DNA from: Zea mays | Lineage: Eukaryota > Streptophyta > Magnoliopsida > Poales > Poaceae | DNA length: 64,000 nt | Assembly (NCBI RefSeq): GCF_902167145.1 | Contig: NC_050098.1 | Coordinates: 77,478,207 to 77,542,206, forward strand | Direction of reading: 5' to 3' | Shown here: piece after piece, positions 1 to 12,000 of the stretch | Layout of the letters: the number at the start of each line of letters is the position of its first letter | Position numbering within the stretch: position 1 is the stretch's first letter | Program-made: the position numbers and the translations under genes | Notes under the pieces: model-generated | Database searches by the model: none | Seen by the model: the letters and a program-made list of their open reading frames with translations, nothing else | What the model was told of the DNA's origin: nothing

Positions 1-2
1 CG

Positions 3-254
3 AAGCAGGTCATGCATACAGCTTCGTATCATTTGCCTTACATCCCAGAATATGTGGGCAATCATCCTGCAGTCTTTGTTGCTTCGGCGAGTCAGCCTCA
101 AGCTTCGTGGCAACAGCCTCCACCTCCACCTCCGTTGCAGCAAGGCCAGCAGCCAGAAGGGAGCCAATATGCTCCGCATCAAAGGGACTTCAGAGAACAG
201 TCCGAAGCTCGCACGGTCAACAGCACTGTGCCAGAATCAAAGCACATCTATTGA
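3..254 (+). CDS. C-terminal fragment of a gag-like protein (partial at window edge)
   Basis: The frame is open from the window edge to TGA at 252-254. The visible ~83 residues are rich in Gln and Pro, with a QQPPPPPPLQQGQQ stretch, and carry no zinc knuckle. Low-complexity Q/P tails are common in Gag-like proteins of LTR retrotransposons, but no catalytic or binding motif is present to prove it. The tandem-repeat block follows about 170 bp downstream, where the sister element A2 has the end of integrase. Either pol has been deleted from A or this is a different accessory ORF. Function is inferred from position only. Confidence 0.4.
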   Translation, partial: KQVMHTASYHLPYIPEYVGNHPAVFVASASQPQASWQQPPPPPPLQQGQQPEGSQYAPHQRDFREQSEARTVNSTVPESKHIY

Positions 255-429
255 CAAATATCCTACCTTAATAGCAATCTTTTTCATTCAGTTTTATTTT
301 CTGTAATAAAGGACATTGATTAGGTTTCATGTAATTAGTTTCGTTGATTTCTACAAGAAAAATATGTTTTCTTCACAGGCTTGTGGCAATAAAAAGGACT
401 TTCGGACTATCGAAAATTCTTCGAAGTAA

Positions 430-790
430 CAAAAAGTCGTTCTAAGGAACGCAGAGTAAGTTTGATGAAAGTCACAAAAAGTCGTTCCGAAGGGAGCGCA
501 GTGTAAGTTTTCTGCTCCAAAGTCGTTCCAAAAGGAATGCAGAGCATACAGCGAAAAGTCAACGCTGATACCGCTTAAGTAAAAGGCGAAGAAGCTCCAA
601 AGACGTTCCTAAGGGAATGCAGAGCTTACAGCGAAAAGTCAACGCTGATACCGCCTAAGTAAAAGGCGAAGAAGCTCCAAAGACGTTCCTAAGGGAATGC
701 AGAGCTTACAGCGAAAAGTCAACGCTGATTCCGCTGAAGTAAAAGGCGAAGAAGCTCCTAAGGGAGGCTTATAGCGAAAAGTTAGTGCTG
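430..790 (+). repeat. ~80-bp tandem repeats in the 3' untranslated region of A
   Basis: Units beginning GCTCCAAAG recur at about 514, 594, 674 and 754, a period of 80 bp. Each carries the block AACGCTGAT followed by CCGC and AAAAGGCGAAGAAG. More degenerate half-units (AAAAAGTCGTTC..AAGGGA) lie at 430-510. A related but more decayed array lies at 18500-18830 in A2. The surrounding 255-1269 contains no gene other than the antisense last exon at its right end. Confidence 0.85.
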
Positions 791-1269
791 GTCTGCAAAA
801 AGATTGTGTTTTATCGCGCAGATATGCGTGTAACTTCGGAATATCACCTTACATAGCATAACATCATCACATCATTTTGCATAACATAAGCATCATACAT
901 CATACTGCATGTGGCATAAGAAAAAGATATGATATCAATCTTCGGGAAAACGCTTTGAAAAAGGGGTAAATCATGCCAAGTCACAAGGAGAAACAATATT
1001 GATCTCTGAAGTATAGCCTTGAGGAATGTTTCTACGAAGCTTCAACATTTTTCGGGATACTTCGGATATTGTTGTGATAAATGGTAATTCTTCTTCACGA
1101 AGCATGAAAAGAAGGGAAGGTGTTTTTTCGCCAGACTCAAAAACGGTACGTATGTAAAGTTTCATGCATCGTAAAGAATTGAACCATAAAGAAAAATAAG
1201 ACAAATATATTACATACAGGACTACAAGATATTACACATGTTACATTTAAAATGTTTTTACAATAGCAT

Positions 1270-4200
1270 TTAGTCCTCCCTAAGTACCACTTCTGCGGCT
1301 TCGTTCAACAGTCGATCGACAACTTCATCCATAATAGCTTCAGCCATCTTTTTAATTTCATCATCATCCCTAGGCCGAGCACCCGGAGATACTTCAGTAG
1401 GATCTGAGGAAGGACGGGACACAGCTACATTGCTATTACAAATCGCAAGCAGATCTTAAAGTCTAAAGATTACAACACGATAAAAACTATTATTTAGTAC
1501 CTAGTTGACCTTCGGCTTCTGTGCTCTTGTCAGCAGCTTCAGCTACTGCTCTAGCATCGTGAATGCCCTTCTCACTCCTTCGAATAATTTCTCCGGCCAT
1601 TTCTCGGCCACCATTATCCCAAATATCGGTAAAAAACTTTCCACCAATTATGCTAGCTTCGGCCGAAGGATCTTTTGTATCTTCAAAGGACAAGGCAGCT
1701 TCGGACTGTGCTAGAATTTTTACATGTTCGCAGCCCTTCTTCTCTAAGATGGTGGCAATCCCTCTGGCGCCAGAGAAGGCACATATATCTCCTCGGCTAT
1801 TTAAAATTTCTTCGAAGGCTTCAGCTTCGTGGTCAATCCATTCAATAACACCTTCGGGATTGCCTCTCGAAAAGTTTTCCTCACTTGAGAATGCGCCGAC
1901 CTTGGCGAAGCTAGCCTTTAATTTCTTAACGCAATCTATAGATTTGTTGTAGCATCTCTTTTTGGATGAACGAAGCTCTTCAACAGTCACTTCTAGGTGA
2001 TCTGCCCATTGATCGCTGAGTTCACGCTTTGTTTCTTCAAGTATACGTTCTTCTTTGGCTCTGGCCAGTTGTTTCCGAAGGTCTTCAATTTCGCGTTTCT
2101 GAGCTTCAGCTTGACTTTTAAAAGCAGCTTCGTCCTCCTTTATTTTATCTATCAATGAATATAATATTTTGTCTTTTTCGAGACCTTCGTTCCTCAGTTC
2201 AATTACTTCGGAACGAAGGTTGCTCAGGGCTATAGTACATCCTTCGTCCTCAGCATCTTTCTGTGCCCTGAGGGCATTGCTGAGTATCAGGCCCTGCAAG
2301 TAGGAATATGTCTGTGTCAATAGTTTTAAACAAACGAAAAATTTTGAACTCAACAAAAAGTACGAGATTTCCATTTGTCGCACCTTTAAACTGTTGTAAG
2401 CTAGGCTGTCAGCCAGATCGTTCTTTGACAGCGCCGAAAGTCCGTCTTCTAAAGTTGGGAATCCGAAGCTTCTGCTCATCTCCCGACAGACAGAAATTTC
2501 CTTGCTATCGGGGAGACAATACAAGAAATCTTCTTCTCCACTGCCATTAAATATCAACGCCCCCTTTGGATATTTCAACTTTTGAGCATAGTGCTGGGCC
2601 TCTTGTTCTTCTTTTTCTGATAATTTTTTCCCCGAAGCATGACGAAAAATATAATCACGAATTTTGGGGGGTGCTTCGGGGGTAACAACACCAGTTTCTT
2701 CAACAAAAGTTGGCTTTGTTATTTTTTCTGCCTCACTTTCCAAGGTTTTTGCGGGCTCTGAGGGCCCAGCTTCGGCTTCAATTTCTTGCTCTGGAGCTGT
2801 AGAACCAGAAATTTCAGCTGTTGTTTCAGCAGTAACAGCAGCCTTCTTCGGAGGTGTGCTCGAAGATTTGATCGTTTCCAGTACATCTAGCACATTAGCC
2901 ATTCTCTTTCTCTTCGGAGTTGCGGCTGGCACTTTTTCATTTTTTGCTGTCCCAATGATGGCTGTAGGACTCAAAACTTCTGATGTTTTGGAGCCCTCAG
3001 TTGCTTCTTTTACCTCTTCAATTTTTTCTGTGGACGGCGCTTCGGCTTTCTCTTTTGTTTCTGACAACAAAATGTTTGATTGTTCTGATTCTATCTTTGG
3101 TGGCACTTCGGCCGTTTCTGCGATCTCTGGCAACAAGGCTGGCTCGGTTGGTTTTTCAGCTTCGGTGGCCGAAGAAGTTTTTCCAGTAAACTCGGGCACC
3201 GAAGCTGGTTCAATATAACGCGGCCGATGCGTAAGAACCTTTATCTTTTTCCTTTTCGGTTCTGGCTCGCTAGGAGCAGCTGCAGCTTCTTCTTTTGCAG
3301 AGGTTGTGTTTTTTCTCTTCTGCCTTCGAATGGGGTAGCAATAGTCAGGGTAGACAAACCCGATGGCATCAAATACCCGATTCAGTCTCTTCTTTTTTCG
3401 GCCTCCGAAGGCTGCTGACATTGCATTATCTTCGGCCTTCGAGTAGGTCCCGAGCAGCTCATCACTTAAATTATCAATGCTTTTCAACCACTCATCATCT
3501 GGCTCAATAAATTTATCTCCAAATTTAAAAGTGTACTTAAATCTGATAAGTCCACCTTCGTCGGCCTCTTTAATGGTTTCTTGTGGCATTTCCCATCTCT
3601 TCGCAAGCGGCCACACCCTGAAGGCGATATGCTCTTGTACTAAGTCCCTTGTTCCTATAAAAGAGCAGACAACGCCGAAGGCTCTTTGGCACTCTTCGGC
3701 GGCTTCATTCATTTCAACCATCGGCCTCCGAAGGCCGAAGCTTTGCCAAATAGGACGCATGATTATACCTTTGATGTCTTCCCGTGCTTTTAGATCATTT
3801 TTTACATAAAACCATTCTGTCATCCAGCCGCTAGGCCACCTCTTCCGAAAAGTTGGCACGGGGCAGCTTGACCCAGACCGAGAAACAAAACTGTAGCAGC
3901 CAAAGTTATTGTGATACTGTTCCTTACCCCAAGGTATTGTCTCGTATGACAATTCGTGCATATTGCAGAAACTTTTTGCATCAGGCTTCAGACCTTGGCT
4001 TCGCACGGCCCACACGAAGATGTTCAGCCTTATGATTGCCTCGGGGGTAAGTTGGTGAAGATAGACTTCAAAAATCTTCAGTACCTCCACGACGAAGCTG
4101 CTCAAGGGCAATCGCAGCCCAGCCTTCAAAAAGCTTCGGAACACTACGACTTCATTCTCTTCAGGGTGTGGACAAGTCTTCTCCCCTTCGTCGGCCCTCA

Positions 4201-4495
4201 CAACGGACAGATCCCGGAAATACCTTCCTCTCATGCTAACAAGATGATTCTCTTTGATAGTTGATCTACCATAAACTGAATGGCTTGGTCGCCAGGGACG
4301 ATCTTCGGAGTCTTCGCCACCGCTGTCCACATCATAACTTTCACTGTCACCAGTATCTTCAGACAGGCCTTCCAAAATCTCCTTGGTGATTTTTTCTGTG
4401 TTGGTTTTCGACATCGCTATAAGAAACCCCAAGTTCTTCTCTTCATCAAGACTCAGCTTCATCTCAGCAGCAGCCTTCTTAGCAGCTTCAGACAT
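1270..4495 (-). CDS. Antisense accessory gene of a Tat-type retrotransposon, three exons, ~1019 aa
   Basis: It lies on the strand opposite to retrotransposon transcription. Exon 1 runs 4495-2384 from ATG. A 90-nt intron (2383-2294, GTGCGA..TTGCAG) is a multiple of three and can be read through. Exon 2 is 2293-1501. A 76-nt intron (1500-1425) leads to exon 3 at 1424-1270, ending in TAA. The exon lengths sum to a multiple of three. The N-terminal third is Glu/Asp-rich, then comes a conserved block (LKAGLRLPLSSFVVEVL.., HQLTPEAIIRLN) that resembles the 'putative gypsy type transposon' domain annotated in grass genomes. A Lys/Arg nuclear-signal-like region, a long acidic Ala/Glu/Pro linker and a coiled coil (about residues 700-800) follow. 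The homologue in A2 has an intron at the same position. Molecular role unknown; antisense ORFs of this kind are known in Tat elements. Confidence 0.75.
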
Positions 4496-4637
4496 CTTCG
4501 GCAACGCTAAAAAACTGTTTTCAAATCCGAAGCTTCAAAGCTAAAAGCTTAGCAAATCACAGTGCACAAGAGCTAAAAATTGAGTAAGCGGGAGTGGTTG
4601 GCCAGAAAGCGTGCAAAATGAGTTTGCGATATGGCCG

Positions 4638-4645
4638 TATTTATA
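4638..4645 (-). promoter_or_regulatory. TATA box of the antisense gene
   Basis: TATAAATA on the minus strand, about 145 bp upstream of the antisense ATG at 4495. The A2 antisense gene has TATATAAA in an equivalent position (22355-22362), which supports a dedicated promoter independent of the LTR. Confidence 0.6.
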
Positions 4646-4790
4646 TGCTCGGTGCGTTGAAAGCTGAAAGACCCCACTTGTCATTGAATGTTGCTATTCT
4701 AGCAAAGGGAAGGTGTTTTTTCGGACCTTCGGCGTAAAGCCTTCGTCCATATCGCAATCTAAATTTATTACTCCAAACAAATTAATATTG

Positions 4791-4801
4791 CGAGGGGCTA
4801 C
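4791..4801 (+). other. Polypurine tract of A
   Basis: Purine-rich CGAGGGGCTAC immediately precedes the 3' LTR. A2 has CGAAGGGGCTAC in the same place. Confidence 0.7.
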
Positions 4802-5467
4802 TGTTGGGGACCTTCGGCGTCCGAAGGTCCTCAAAAACAGGATTTAACAGTATTTCTGTAGTACAATGTGTGAACAGGTACCCTCAGACTAAAATCGGCA
4901 TTGCAGCAGACCGGAATAATACGAAGCTTGATATAGAGCCGAAGGTGTTGAGCAGGAAAGCTTCAGCGTAACGGCAAAGAGTGGAACCGACTTAAAGATG
5001 AAAAGGCTATTCAGACCTCGATAGACTACTATAGAGTTATTATCAAATGTAAAGGGCATGAATGTAATTTTGTAAGGGCTGTGTCCCGTGTCTATAAATA
5101 GGTGAACAGTATCCCCGTACTGTTCACGCTGACTTGGCATTCACTTTTTGCGTCACGCTTGTACTGTCATCTCCTTCCAAGCCGAAGGTACATTTATAAT
5201 TCGATATTGTCTCTATTTCTCTTTGATGATATAATAAAGTTAAATGAATGATGTTATATGATTATTCGTGCTATCTTTTATGTTTCATATGCTTCGTCTT
5301 TCATTAATGCATACTGTGATGATGAAGGCTCGTCCTTCATGACCTTCATCCGGAGATCGTTATATCTTAAGGGAAATAATGCCTCAATGGACGAAGGACT
5401 TTATCGTTTAACATTTTCTATGTTGCCTTGTTCTTAACTCATAGCATTTGAGAACAAGTCCCCAACA
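4802..5467 (+). repeat. 3' LTR of element A (666 bp)
   Basis: Begins TGTTGGGG and ends CCCCAACA, matching inverted ends. It shares its last ~60 bp and the TATA region with the A2 LTR but differs in the first third, so A and A2 belong to related, not identical, families. The other LTR lies outside the window. Confidence 0.9.
5093..5127 (+). promoter_or_regulatory. LTR core promoter with downstream hairpin (A)
   Basis: TATAAATA at 5093-5100, followed at once by a 10-bp inverted repeat GTGAACAGTA / TACTGTTCAC with a 6-nt loop (5102-5127). The transcription start is expected in or just after the hairpin. Confidence 0.6.
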
Positions 5468-6107
5468 GAGACACATTGATTAGAGATACTATGGTTACAG
5501 ATGATGGTGAGGATAATTATGGTTTTGATGATTATGATTATAGTTTCTGATATTCTTTCCATTTGGAAGGAGTACTTCTGGGCTAACAACTTGGGTTTAA
5601 TACTAAAACCTGGCTGTCTACTAGTAATAATTAATTGACCAACTAAAAGCAATTGCTTGACCTTAACCCACATAAATCTAGTCCACTACAGCCAAACGAG
5701 ACAATTGTTGAGTATGTTGATGTGTACTCACCCTTGCTTTACACACCAAACCCCGCCCCAGGTTGTCCACATTGCAACCAATGCTTAGGAGAAGATGAAG
5801 TCGTGGTGGAGGATTTCTAGGAGTTCCAAGAGTATGATGAGTTCTAGGGGTGGGTTAGCGGCAAACCCCCAGTCGGCTTCCTGTGAAGGCCCTGTTTAGC
5901 TACGTTTCGTTTCCACACTTTGATTTATGTTATTGACTATGTGGATGTCTTGGGCATCATGATGTTATCAGATTCTTACCTCTATTATGTTATTATTTGA
6001 GCACTGTGTGATGATGTCCGGTTATGTAAATTGTTGTGTACGTGAACTGCTAATCCTGGCACGTACATGGTTCACATTTGGTTTGCCTTTTAAAACCGGG
6101 TGTGACA
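5468..6107 (+). repeat. Remaining 3' part of the 5' LTR of B
   Basis: Aligned by eye to the end of the D LTR (27000-27645), including the common terminus ACCGGGTGTGACA. The left part lies beyond element A, outside the window. Confidence 0.85.
5762..5847 (+). pseudogene. Exon 3 of the LTR-resident gene (B, 5' LTR copy)
   Basis: An 86-nt segment after a C-rich acceptor (CCCCGCCCCAG at 5751-5761), equal in length to D exon 3. In the phase set by exon 2 it reads GCPHCNQCLGEDE, then an acidic tail ending EYDEF and TAG at 5845-5847. A TAG at 5818-5820 replaces the CAG of D, so this copy is broken. The Cys pattern C-x2-C-x2-C matches D. Confidence 0.6.
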
Positions 6108-6111
6108 TAAG

Positions 6112-6124
6112 TGGTATCAAAGCC
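6112..6124 (+). other. Primer-binding site of B (initiator tRNA-Met type)
   Basis: TGGTATCAAAGCC four bases after the LTR end. The canonical plant tRNA-iMet PBS is TGGTATCAGAGC, so there is one mismatch in the core. Confidence 0.85.
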
Positions 6125-6366
6125 GTGCTGACTGTAGGACCGCTAACCTAGAGTAGAATGACCATTCTAAGGATTATAGGCCCCTATTCTCACCTTGGCC
6201 CTTGGTGTCACTTCAAAAGTTGGTTATCTCGACCAATTCTATGTTCTATTATATATATTATACCTTGCTAAAAATTTTGTTTTATTTATTTCCTAAAATT
6301 TTTATGGTTTACTTGCTGGTCATATTAATTCTGTTCTTACTCTTATGCTTATGATGTCTTATCTAG

Positions 6367-7377
6367 ATGGCTCGTCTTAGACACACAGCACGGAAGTCAG
6401 TCATTCCTTTCTTGCCCTCTCGTCTTACAGAGCGTCCGATTGATCGCCCGGTGACTGGCCAGTCCAGCCACTTGGAGAGGTGGCACCACCGCCTGCACGA
6501 GGAGCAGGAGCATCGGCGACAGGAGCTAGAGCAACTGGGCTCTTCCTTCTCGCCTTAGCAGGAGGTAGAGTCTATGAGGCGTTGCTCCCCTGTGCCCCCG
6601 CTGGAGACGCCCCCTACACCACCACTGGGCGTCTCGGCCGCTGGAGTAGCTGCAGGAGGATACCCCGACAACGGAGACAGTGATGACAACAGCTCGAGCC
6701 ATAGCACTAACCTCTCAGAGGAGCAGGAGCCGGAGGGATGGGTCGCCCGACCCATCACCCGTGACGCCGCTCGTGGGTGTCACTTATATGATGCACTCAA
6801 CACCTTGCTACGCTAGGCACTTGACCAGCACACTAGGTTCATCGAGTATCGCTGTGTGGTCTACCAGCATAGTCGTGGGGCATACCCGGACCGCTGGGAG
6901 GTGACTTGCTTGGTGCGCCATCCGAAGGATAGTCTCCAGGGTGTGTAGGTCTGCTCGGAGCATTATTCTATCTCTGAGTGGGGCTCAGCTGAGGTGGCCA
7001 TGCAGGATGTCGCACGGCGTGCACTTTCGCACTACTGCTCGGTGCTCGGTGGGGTGGCCTATGGTCTTGACCTGAGGTATTACCCCCATCGTCCATCTGG
7101 CAGCTCTGGAGGTGTGGTTGTCTCACTTGTTGGTGAGGACAATCCTAGGTTGAGCAGCACATTCAACCTAGCCGCCATGCTAAACACGGAGCTCTACAAT
7201 GCTTTAGATGAGCTAAGTAGGGCTCGTGCTGTGATCGCCCAGTTGCGGCAGAGCGCACACCTAGTGGATGGCTCTCCCGCCCCTGTCAACACTCAGCACC
7301 CTTAGCGCTCACCTCGGCGTGGGCACCATGTCTATGGCAACCCCGACTACAGGACCAGGATAAATTTAGAACCATAG
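6367..7377 (+). pseudogene. ORF0 upstream of gag, copy B (about 336 codons, several stops)
   Basis: Colinear in one frame with the D ORF at 27896-28909: same start (MARLRHTARKSV), same Ser/Pro/Gly-rich middle, same block GWVARPITRDAARGCH, same C-terminal RSPRRGH and stop. In-frame stops at 6556, 6817, about 6946 and about 7303 break it. The first is TAG at a former CAG. The ATG directly follows TCTTATCTAG, an acceptor-like sequence. No known domain is recognised. Conservation between two separate elements suggests it was a real gene of the family. Confidence 0.65.
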
Positions 7378-7751
7378 GTTGTCAGCATTGGATTTTGTAA
7401 TTAATGCTAAAAATAGAAGTCTTAGTCTTGGTTAGTCTTAGTTAGTCAGGATAGTTTGCTTATCCTGTGTTTTTATGCTTGTCTGATGAACTATGATGGA
7501 TTTGGATCTTTGTAATGACTGTCGCTAGAGTGTGGGTACCCCCTGCATTTTGGTTTAGCTATTAATGTTTATGAAATTAGTTATTTAGTTGGGAAACGCT
7601 TTTGTCTCTACTTTCCTCTTTGTCTGAGAAGCTATTTTTGCATGTGTTGGGCGTCAGTGAAGATGCTTGTTTGTTCAGTGTTGTGGAAGAACTCTATACC
7701 CTTTTCTTATGCTGCAAGAATTGCAAGGTCAGTTCTGATGTGTGACCGTAG
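7378..7751 (+). other. Spacer between ORF0 and gag of B
   Basis: AT-rich non-coding stretch, similar to 28910-29314 in D. It ends in an acceptor-like CCGTAG immediately before the gag ATG. Nothing else seen. Confidence 0.5.
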
Positions 7752-9000
7752 ATGTCAGACAACAGGCATAGAGGGGGTAGGCGTGCCCAGTAAGAGCAAC
7801 AGGCACCGCAGGATGAGGCACCCCAGCAGCAGTTGCCACCCCTGCCCCCAATGATAATAGAGCATATGTTTCTGATGCAGACTCAGGCCCAAGTGATTGG
7901 TCAGACTCTGGAAGCCATGCAACAGGTGCAGCAACAGTAGCCCCCACCTCAACCTCAAATGCAAGTGCAAATGCCTCAGATGCCCAGAGATAAGCCTACA
8001 GAATTCATGGGAGGTCATCCCCTAGTGTTCGCTCACTCTGGTGACCCATGGATGCTGAAGACTGGCTTTGTACCATGGAGCGGGAGTTGCACACTACTCA
8101 GTGCAGCGATAGAGAGAAGGTTTTGTATGGTCCCCGTCTGTTGAGGGGAGCAGCTCAGTCTTGGTGGGAGTCTTACCTCGCCACCCACGTTGATCCCAAA
8201 GCCATCACTTGGGAAGAATTCAGAGATAACTTCCATCGAAATCATGTTCCAGTAGGTCTGATGACAATGAAGAAAGAAGAGTTTTTGGCACTAAAGCAAA
8301 GGCCCATGTCAGTAAGTGAGTATAGAGACATGTTTCTGCAGCTGTCCCACTATGCTTCTAAAGATGTCAACAAAGATGCCAAGAGGCAGTACCATTTCTT
8401 GAGAGGCTTAGTCGATCCACTGCACTATCAGCTAATGAACCATACCTTCCCCACCTTCCAGCATCTGATTGACAGAGCAACCATGACTGAGAAAAAGCAC
8501 AAGGAGATGGAGGATCACAATCGCAAGATTGGTGGACCTCAGCCTGTGAGCAGTAATCGCCCCCATTTCTTAGGTAATCCACCTCAGCAGTTCAAGCAGA
8601 ATCACCCTTAGGAATATCAGCAGTAGACCCAGTGTTTGCCTTAGCAGCAGTTCTAGAGGCTGTACCCTCAGCATCAACAGCAATACCACCAGAACATCTA
8701 GCCAAGAGGAAGTCAGTTCCAGAGGCAGAATTACGAGGCACCTTGTCTTCCTGCCCTAGCAACCAACCAGAGTAGTCAAGCAGCCCTAGTGCATGGAGGA
8801 GCTAGACGATGCTTCCATTGTGGAGAGCAGGGCCATTGGGCGATGCATTGTTCGAAGAAGGTAGCTCAGCAGCAGCCAGGCCCCAGTGTCCCAGCAAAGC
8901 AGAATGTACCTCAGTTAGGAGCAGGCAATCGTGTTCAGACATGCTACAACCATGGGGGCTGAACCATCTGGAGGCCGAAGCAGTCTAGGAAACACCAGGC
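7752..9000 (+). pseudogene. gag: gag of B (capsid and zinc knuckle), broken
   Basis: Gag packages genomic RNA. A Gln/Pro-rich N-terminus is followed by the retrotransposon gag core (MDAEDWLCTMEREL from 8048, QSWWESYLATH, EYRDMFLQLSHYA) and a CCHC zinc knuckle CFHCGEQGHWAMHC (about 8812-8853). Lesions are a TAA/TAG-rich N-terminus, a 1-nt deletion near 8046 that shifts frame, and five in-frame TAG codons at 8609, 8624, 8642, 8654 and 8699, all at former CAG codons by comparison with D. The start ATG at 7752 matches D gag at 29315. Confidence 0.85.
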
Positions 9001-12000
9001 ATGATAGTAGGTACATTGCCAATCGAATCCCATCTTGTAGAAGTGTTATTTGACACTGGAGCAATGCATACATTTATTACTACATCATGGGTAGAAGTGC
9101 ATAATCTCCCAATAACCACCATGTCAACACCATTTCAAATTGATTCAGCCGGTGGAAAAGTCCGAGCCGATAGTGTATGCTGGAATGTAGAGTGGAAATA
9201 AGGGGGATAGAGTTTTCCGCTAACCTCATAATGATGGTACTCAGGGAATAGATGTTATCCTAGGGATAAATTGGCTAGATAAGTACCAAGCAGTTATCAG
9301 CTGTGATAAGAGGACGGTGAAGTTGGTGTCCCCACTAGGAGAGGAAGTGGTGACTGAGCTAGTCTCCCGAGCCAAAGAAAGGAGGTTGTCACTAGATGAC
9401 TATTAATAGCAAAGAGACTGAACCACTCGAGGCTATCGAGGCTATGTCAGAATTTCCGGATGTGCTCCCTAAAGATCTACCAGGTATGCCACCTGTGCGG
9501 AAAGTTGAGTTTGCCATAGAGCTTATTCCTAACACCGCCTCTATTACTAAAAGAGCCTATAGAGTATCTGGACTAGAGTTGGTTGAGCTCAAGAAGCAGA
9601 TAGATGAGCTGTTAGTGAAAGGTTACATCAGACCAAGGGTGTGTTTGGTTTGGCTTTTGGCTTTGGCTTTTGCCCCCTAAAAGCCAAAAGCCAAACCAAA
9701 TGGTTGGATCCAGGAAGCAACTTTTTCTAAAAGCTAACTTTCTTGCAGTGCAAAATTGAAAGCACCCCTAGAGCTGCTTTTAGTAGCTTTTGGATGGAAT
9801 AGTGAAAACATATATTGAAGAACTTTTAATGGCTTTTAGTGGTTTCCACCAAACAAATTTTAACTTTTTAACAGCTCACAACCCACAACAGCTTTTTCCA
9901 CAGCTCACAGCCTACAACAGCTTTTTCCACAGCCACATTCCAACCAAACAAACCCCAAGTACCTCACCTTGGGTCGCTCATGTCCTGTTTGTGGAGAAGA
10001 AAGATGGCACCAGGAGGATGTGCATCGATTATCGAGCTCTAAATGAAGTCAGAATTAAGAACAAGTACCCCCTACCCAGAATAGAAGATCTGTTCGACCA
10101 GCTGAGAGGAGCCAGCATGTTCTCGAAGATAGATCTGAGGTCAAGTTATCATCAGCTCAGGATCCGACCTTCGGACATCCTAAGGACAGCATTTATTACC
10201 AAGTATCGATTGTATGAGTACATAGTTATGTCTTTTGGCCTTACGAATGCTCCAGCCTTCTTCATGAATCTGATGAACAGTGTGTTCATAGATTATCTCG
10301 ACAAGTTTGTGGTGGTATTAATTGATGATATTCTCATATATTCTCAAAGTGAGGAAGAGCATGTGGATCATCTGAAGATGGTACTGCAGAGATTGCAAGA
10401 GCACCAGCTGTAAGCAAAGTTGAGCAAGTGCGAGTTCTGGATTGATGAAGTCCTATTCTTGGGTCACATTATAAACAGAGATGGATTGGCTGTGGATCCG
10501 AAGAATGTGGTAGACATTGTGAACTGGAAAGTGCCAACAGATGTTCAAGGAATCAAAAGCTTCATGGGAATGGCCGGATACTATCGGCGATTCATTGAAG
10601 GCTTTTCAAAGATTTCGAGACCAATGACAGCTTTGCTAGCAAACAAAATTAAGTTCAAGTGGACCCAGAAGTGCCAAGAGGCCTTTGAAGCACTGAAAGA
10701 GAAGTTGACTACAACGCTTGTCTTAATTTTGCCTGATGTGCACAAGCCCTTCTCGGTATATTGCGATGCTTGCTACACCGTCTTGGGATGTGTACTGATG
10801 CAAGAGGGAAGAGTTGTGGCATACTTGTCTAGATAGTTGAAGGTTCATGAGAAGAACTACCCAATCAATGACTTGGAGTTAGCAACAGTGGTTCATGCAC
10901 TGAAGACATGGAGGCATTATCTGTATGGGAAGAAGTGTGATGTTTATTCAGACCACAAGAGTCTGAAGTACATATTCACCCACTCAGAGCTGAATATGAG
11001 ACAACGAAGATGGTTAGTGTTGATCAAAGACTATGAATTGGAAATTCACTACCAGCCAGGCAAAGCGAACGTGGTGGCAGATGCTTTAAGCAGAAAAAGT
11101 CAAGTCAACATGATGGTCGCTCACCCGATGCCTTTTGAGATGGCCAAAGAATTTGACAGATTGAGCCTCGGATTTTTGAACAACACGCAAGGAGTAATAG
11201 TCGAATTAGAACCCACCTTAGAGTGGGAAATCAAAGAAGTGCAAAAGAATGATGAAAAGATCAATGAAATCTGGCAGCTGATTCTAGAAGGAAGAGGCAA
11301 ATATTTTGGGGAAGATGCAGAAGGTGTGGTATGGTTCAAGGACCGCTTGTGTGTTCCCAATGTCCAATCCATTTGGGAGTTGATCCTCAAAGAAGCTCAT
11401 GAGACAGCTTATTCTATACATCCTGGAAGCGACAATATGTATCAGGATCTAAAGAAGAAATTCTGGTGGTACGGAATGAAGAGGGGGATCGCAGAGCATG
11501 TGGCTATATGTGATAGTTGTCAGAGAATCAAGGCAGAGCATCAGAGGCCAGCTGGTTTGTTGCAGCCGTTGCAGATTCCTCAATGGAAACGGGATGAGAT
11601 CGGAATGGACTATATATTCGGGTTGCCTCGCACTCGAGCCGGCTACAATTCCATTTGGGTAGTAGTGGACCGCTTGACCAAGTCAGCTCACTTCATACCT
11701 GTCATAACTAGCTACAGCAGTGCAGTATTGGCAAAGCTGTACATGTCCCGGATCGTTTGTCTTCATGGTGTGCCAAAGAAGATAGTGTCAGACAGAGGAA
11801 CACAGTTCACCTTTCATTTTTTGTAGTAGTTGCATGAAGCCTTGGGTACACATTTGAATTTTAGTTCAGCTTATCACTCACAGATAGATGGTCAGACTGA
11901 AAGAACTAATCAAATCCTAGAAGATATGTTGAGAGCCTGTGCATTGCAAGATAAGTCCGGATGGGACAAGAGATTACCTTATGCAGAATTCTCCTATAAC

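Larger units (their letters stand above)
1..5467 (+). mobile_element. Element A: Tat-lineage Ty3/Gypsy retrotransposon, 3' portion
   Basis: The left side runs off the window. Order seen: gag-like tail, CTTCG-rich tandem repeats, a long minus-strand gene, polypurine tract, 3' LTR. An antisense gene and tandem repeats between the coding region and the 3' LTR are known features of the Tat/Grande/Retand group. No pol is found between the gag-like tail and the repeats, so A may be a pol-less derivative. The 3' LTR ends at 5467 and flanking B-LTR sequence resumes at 5468 (GAGAC as right target-site copy). The exact family is not assigned. Confidence 0.8.

Noticed and set aside
514..790. CRISPR-like array
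   Set aside because: Whole units repeat without unique spacers. It is a plain tandem repeat in a plant retrotransposon.
2664..3218. 184-codon + strand ORF rich in Ser/Val/Ala
   Set aside because: A shadow of the acidic low-complexity part of the antisense gene of A.
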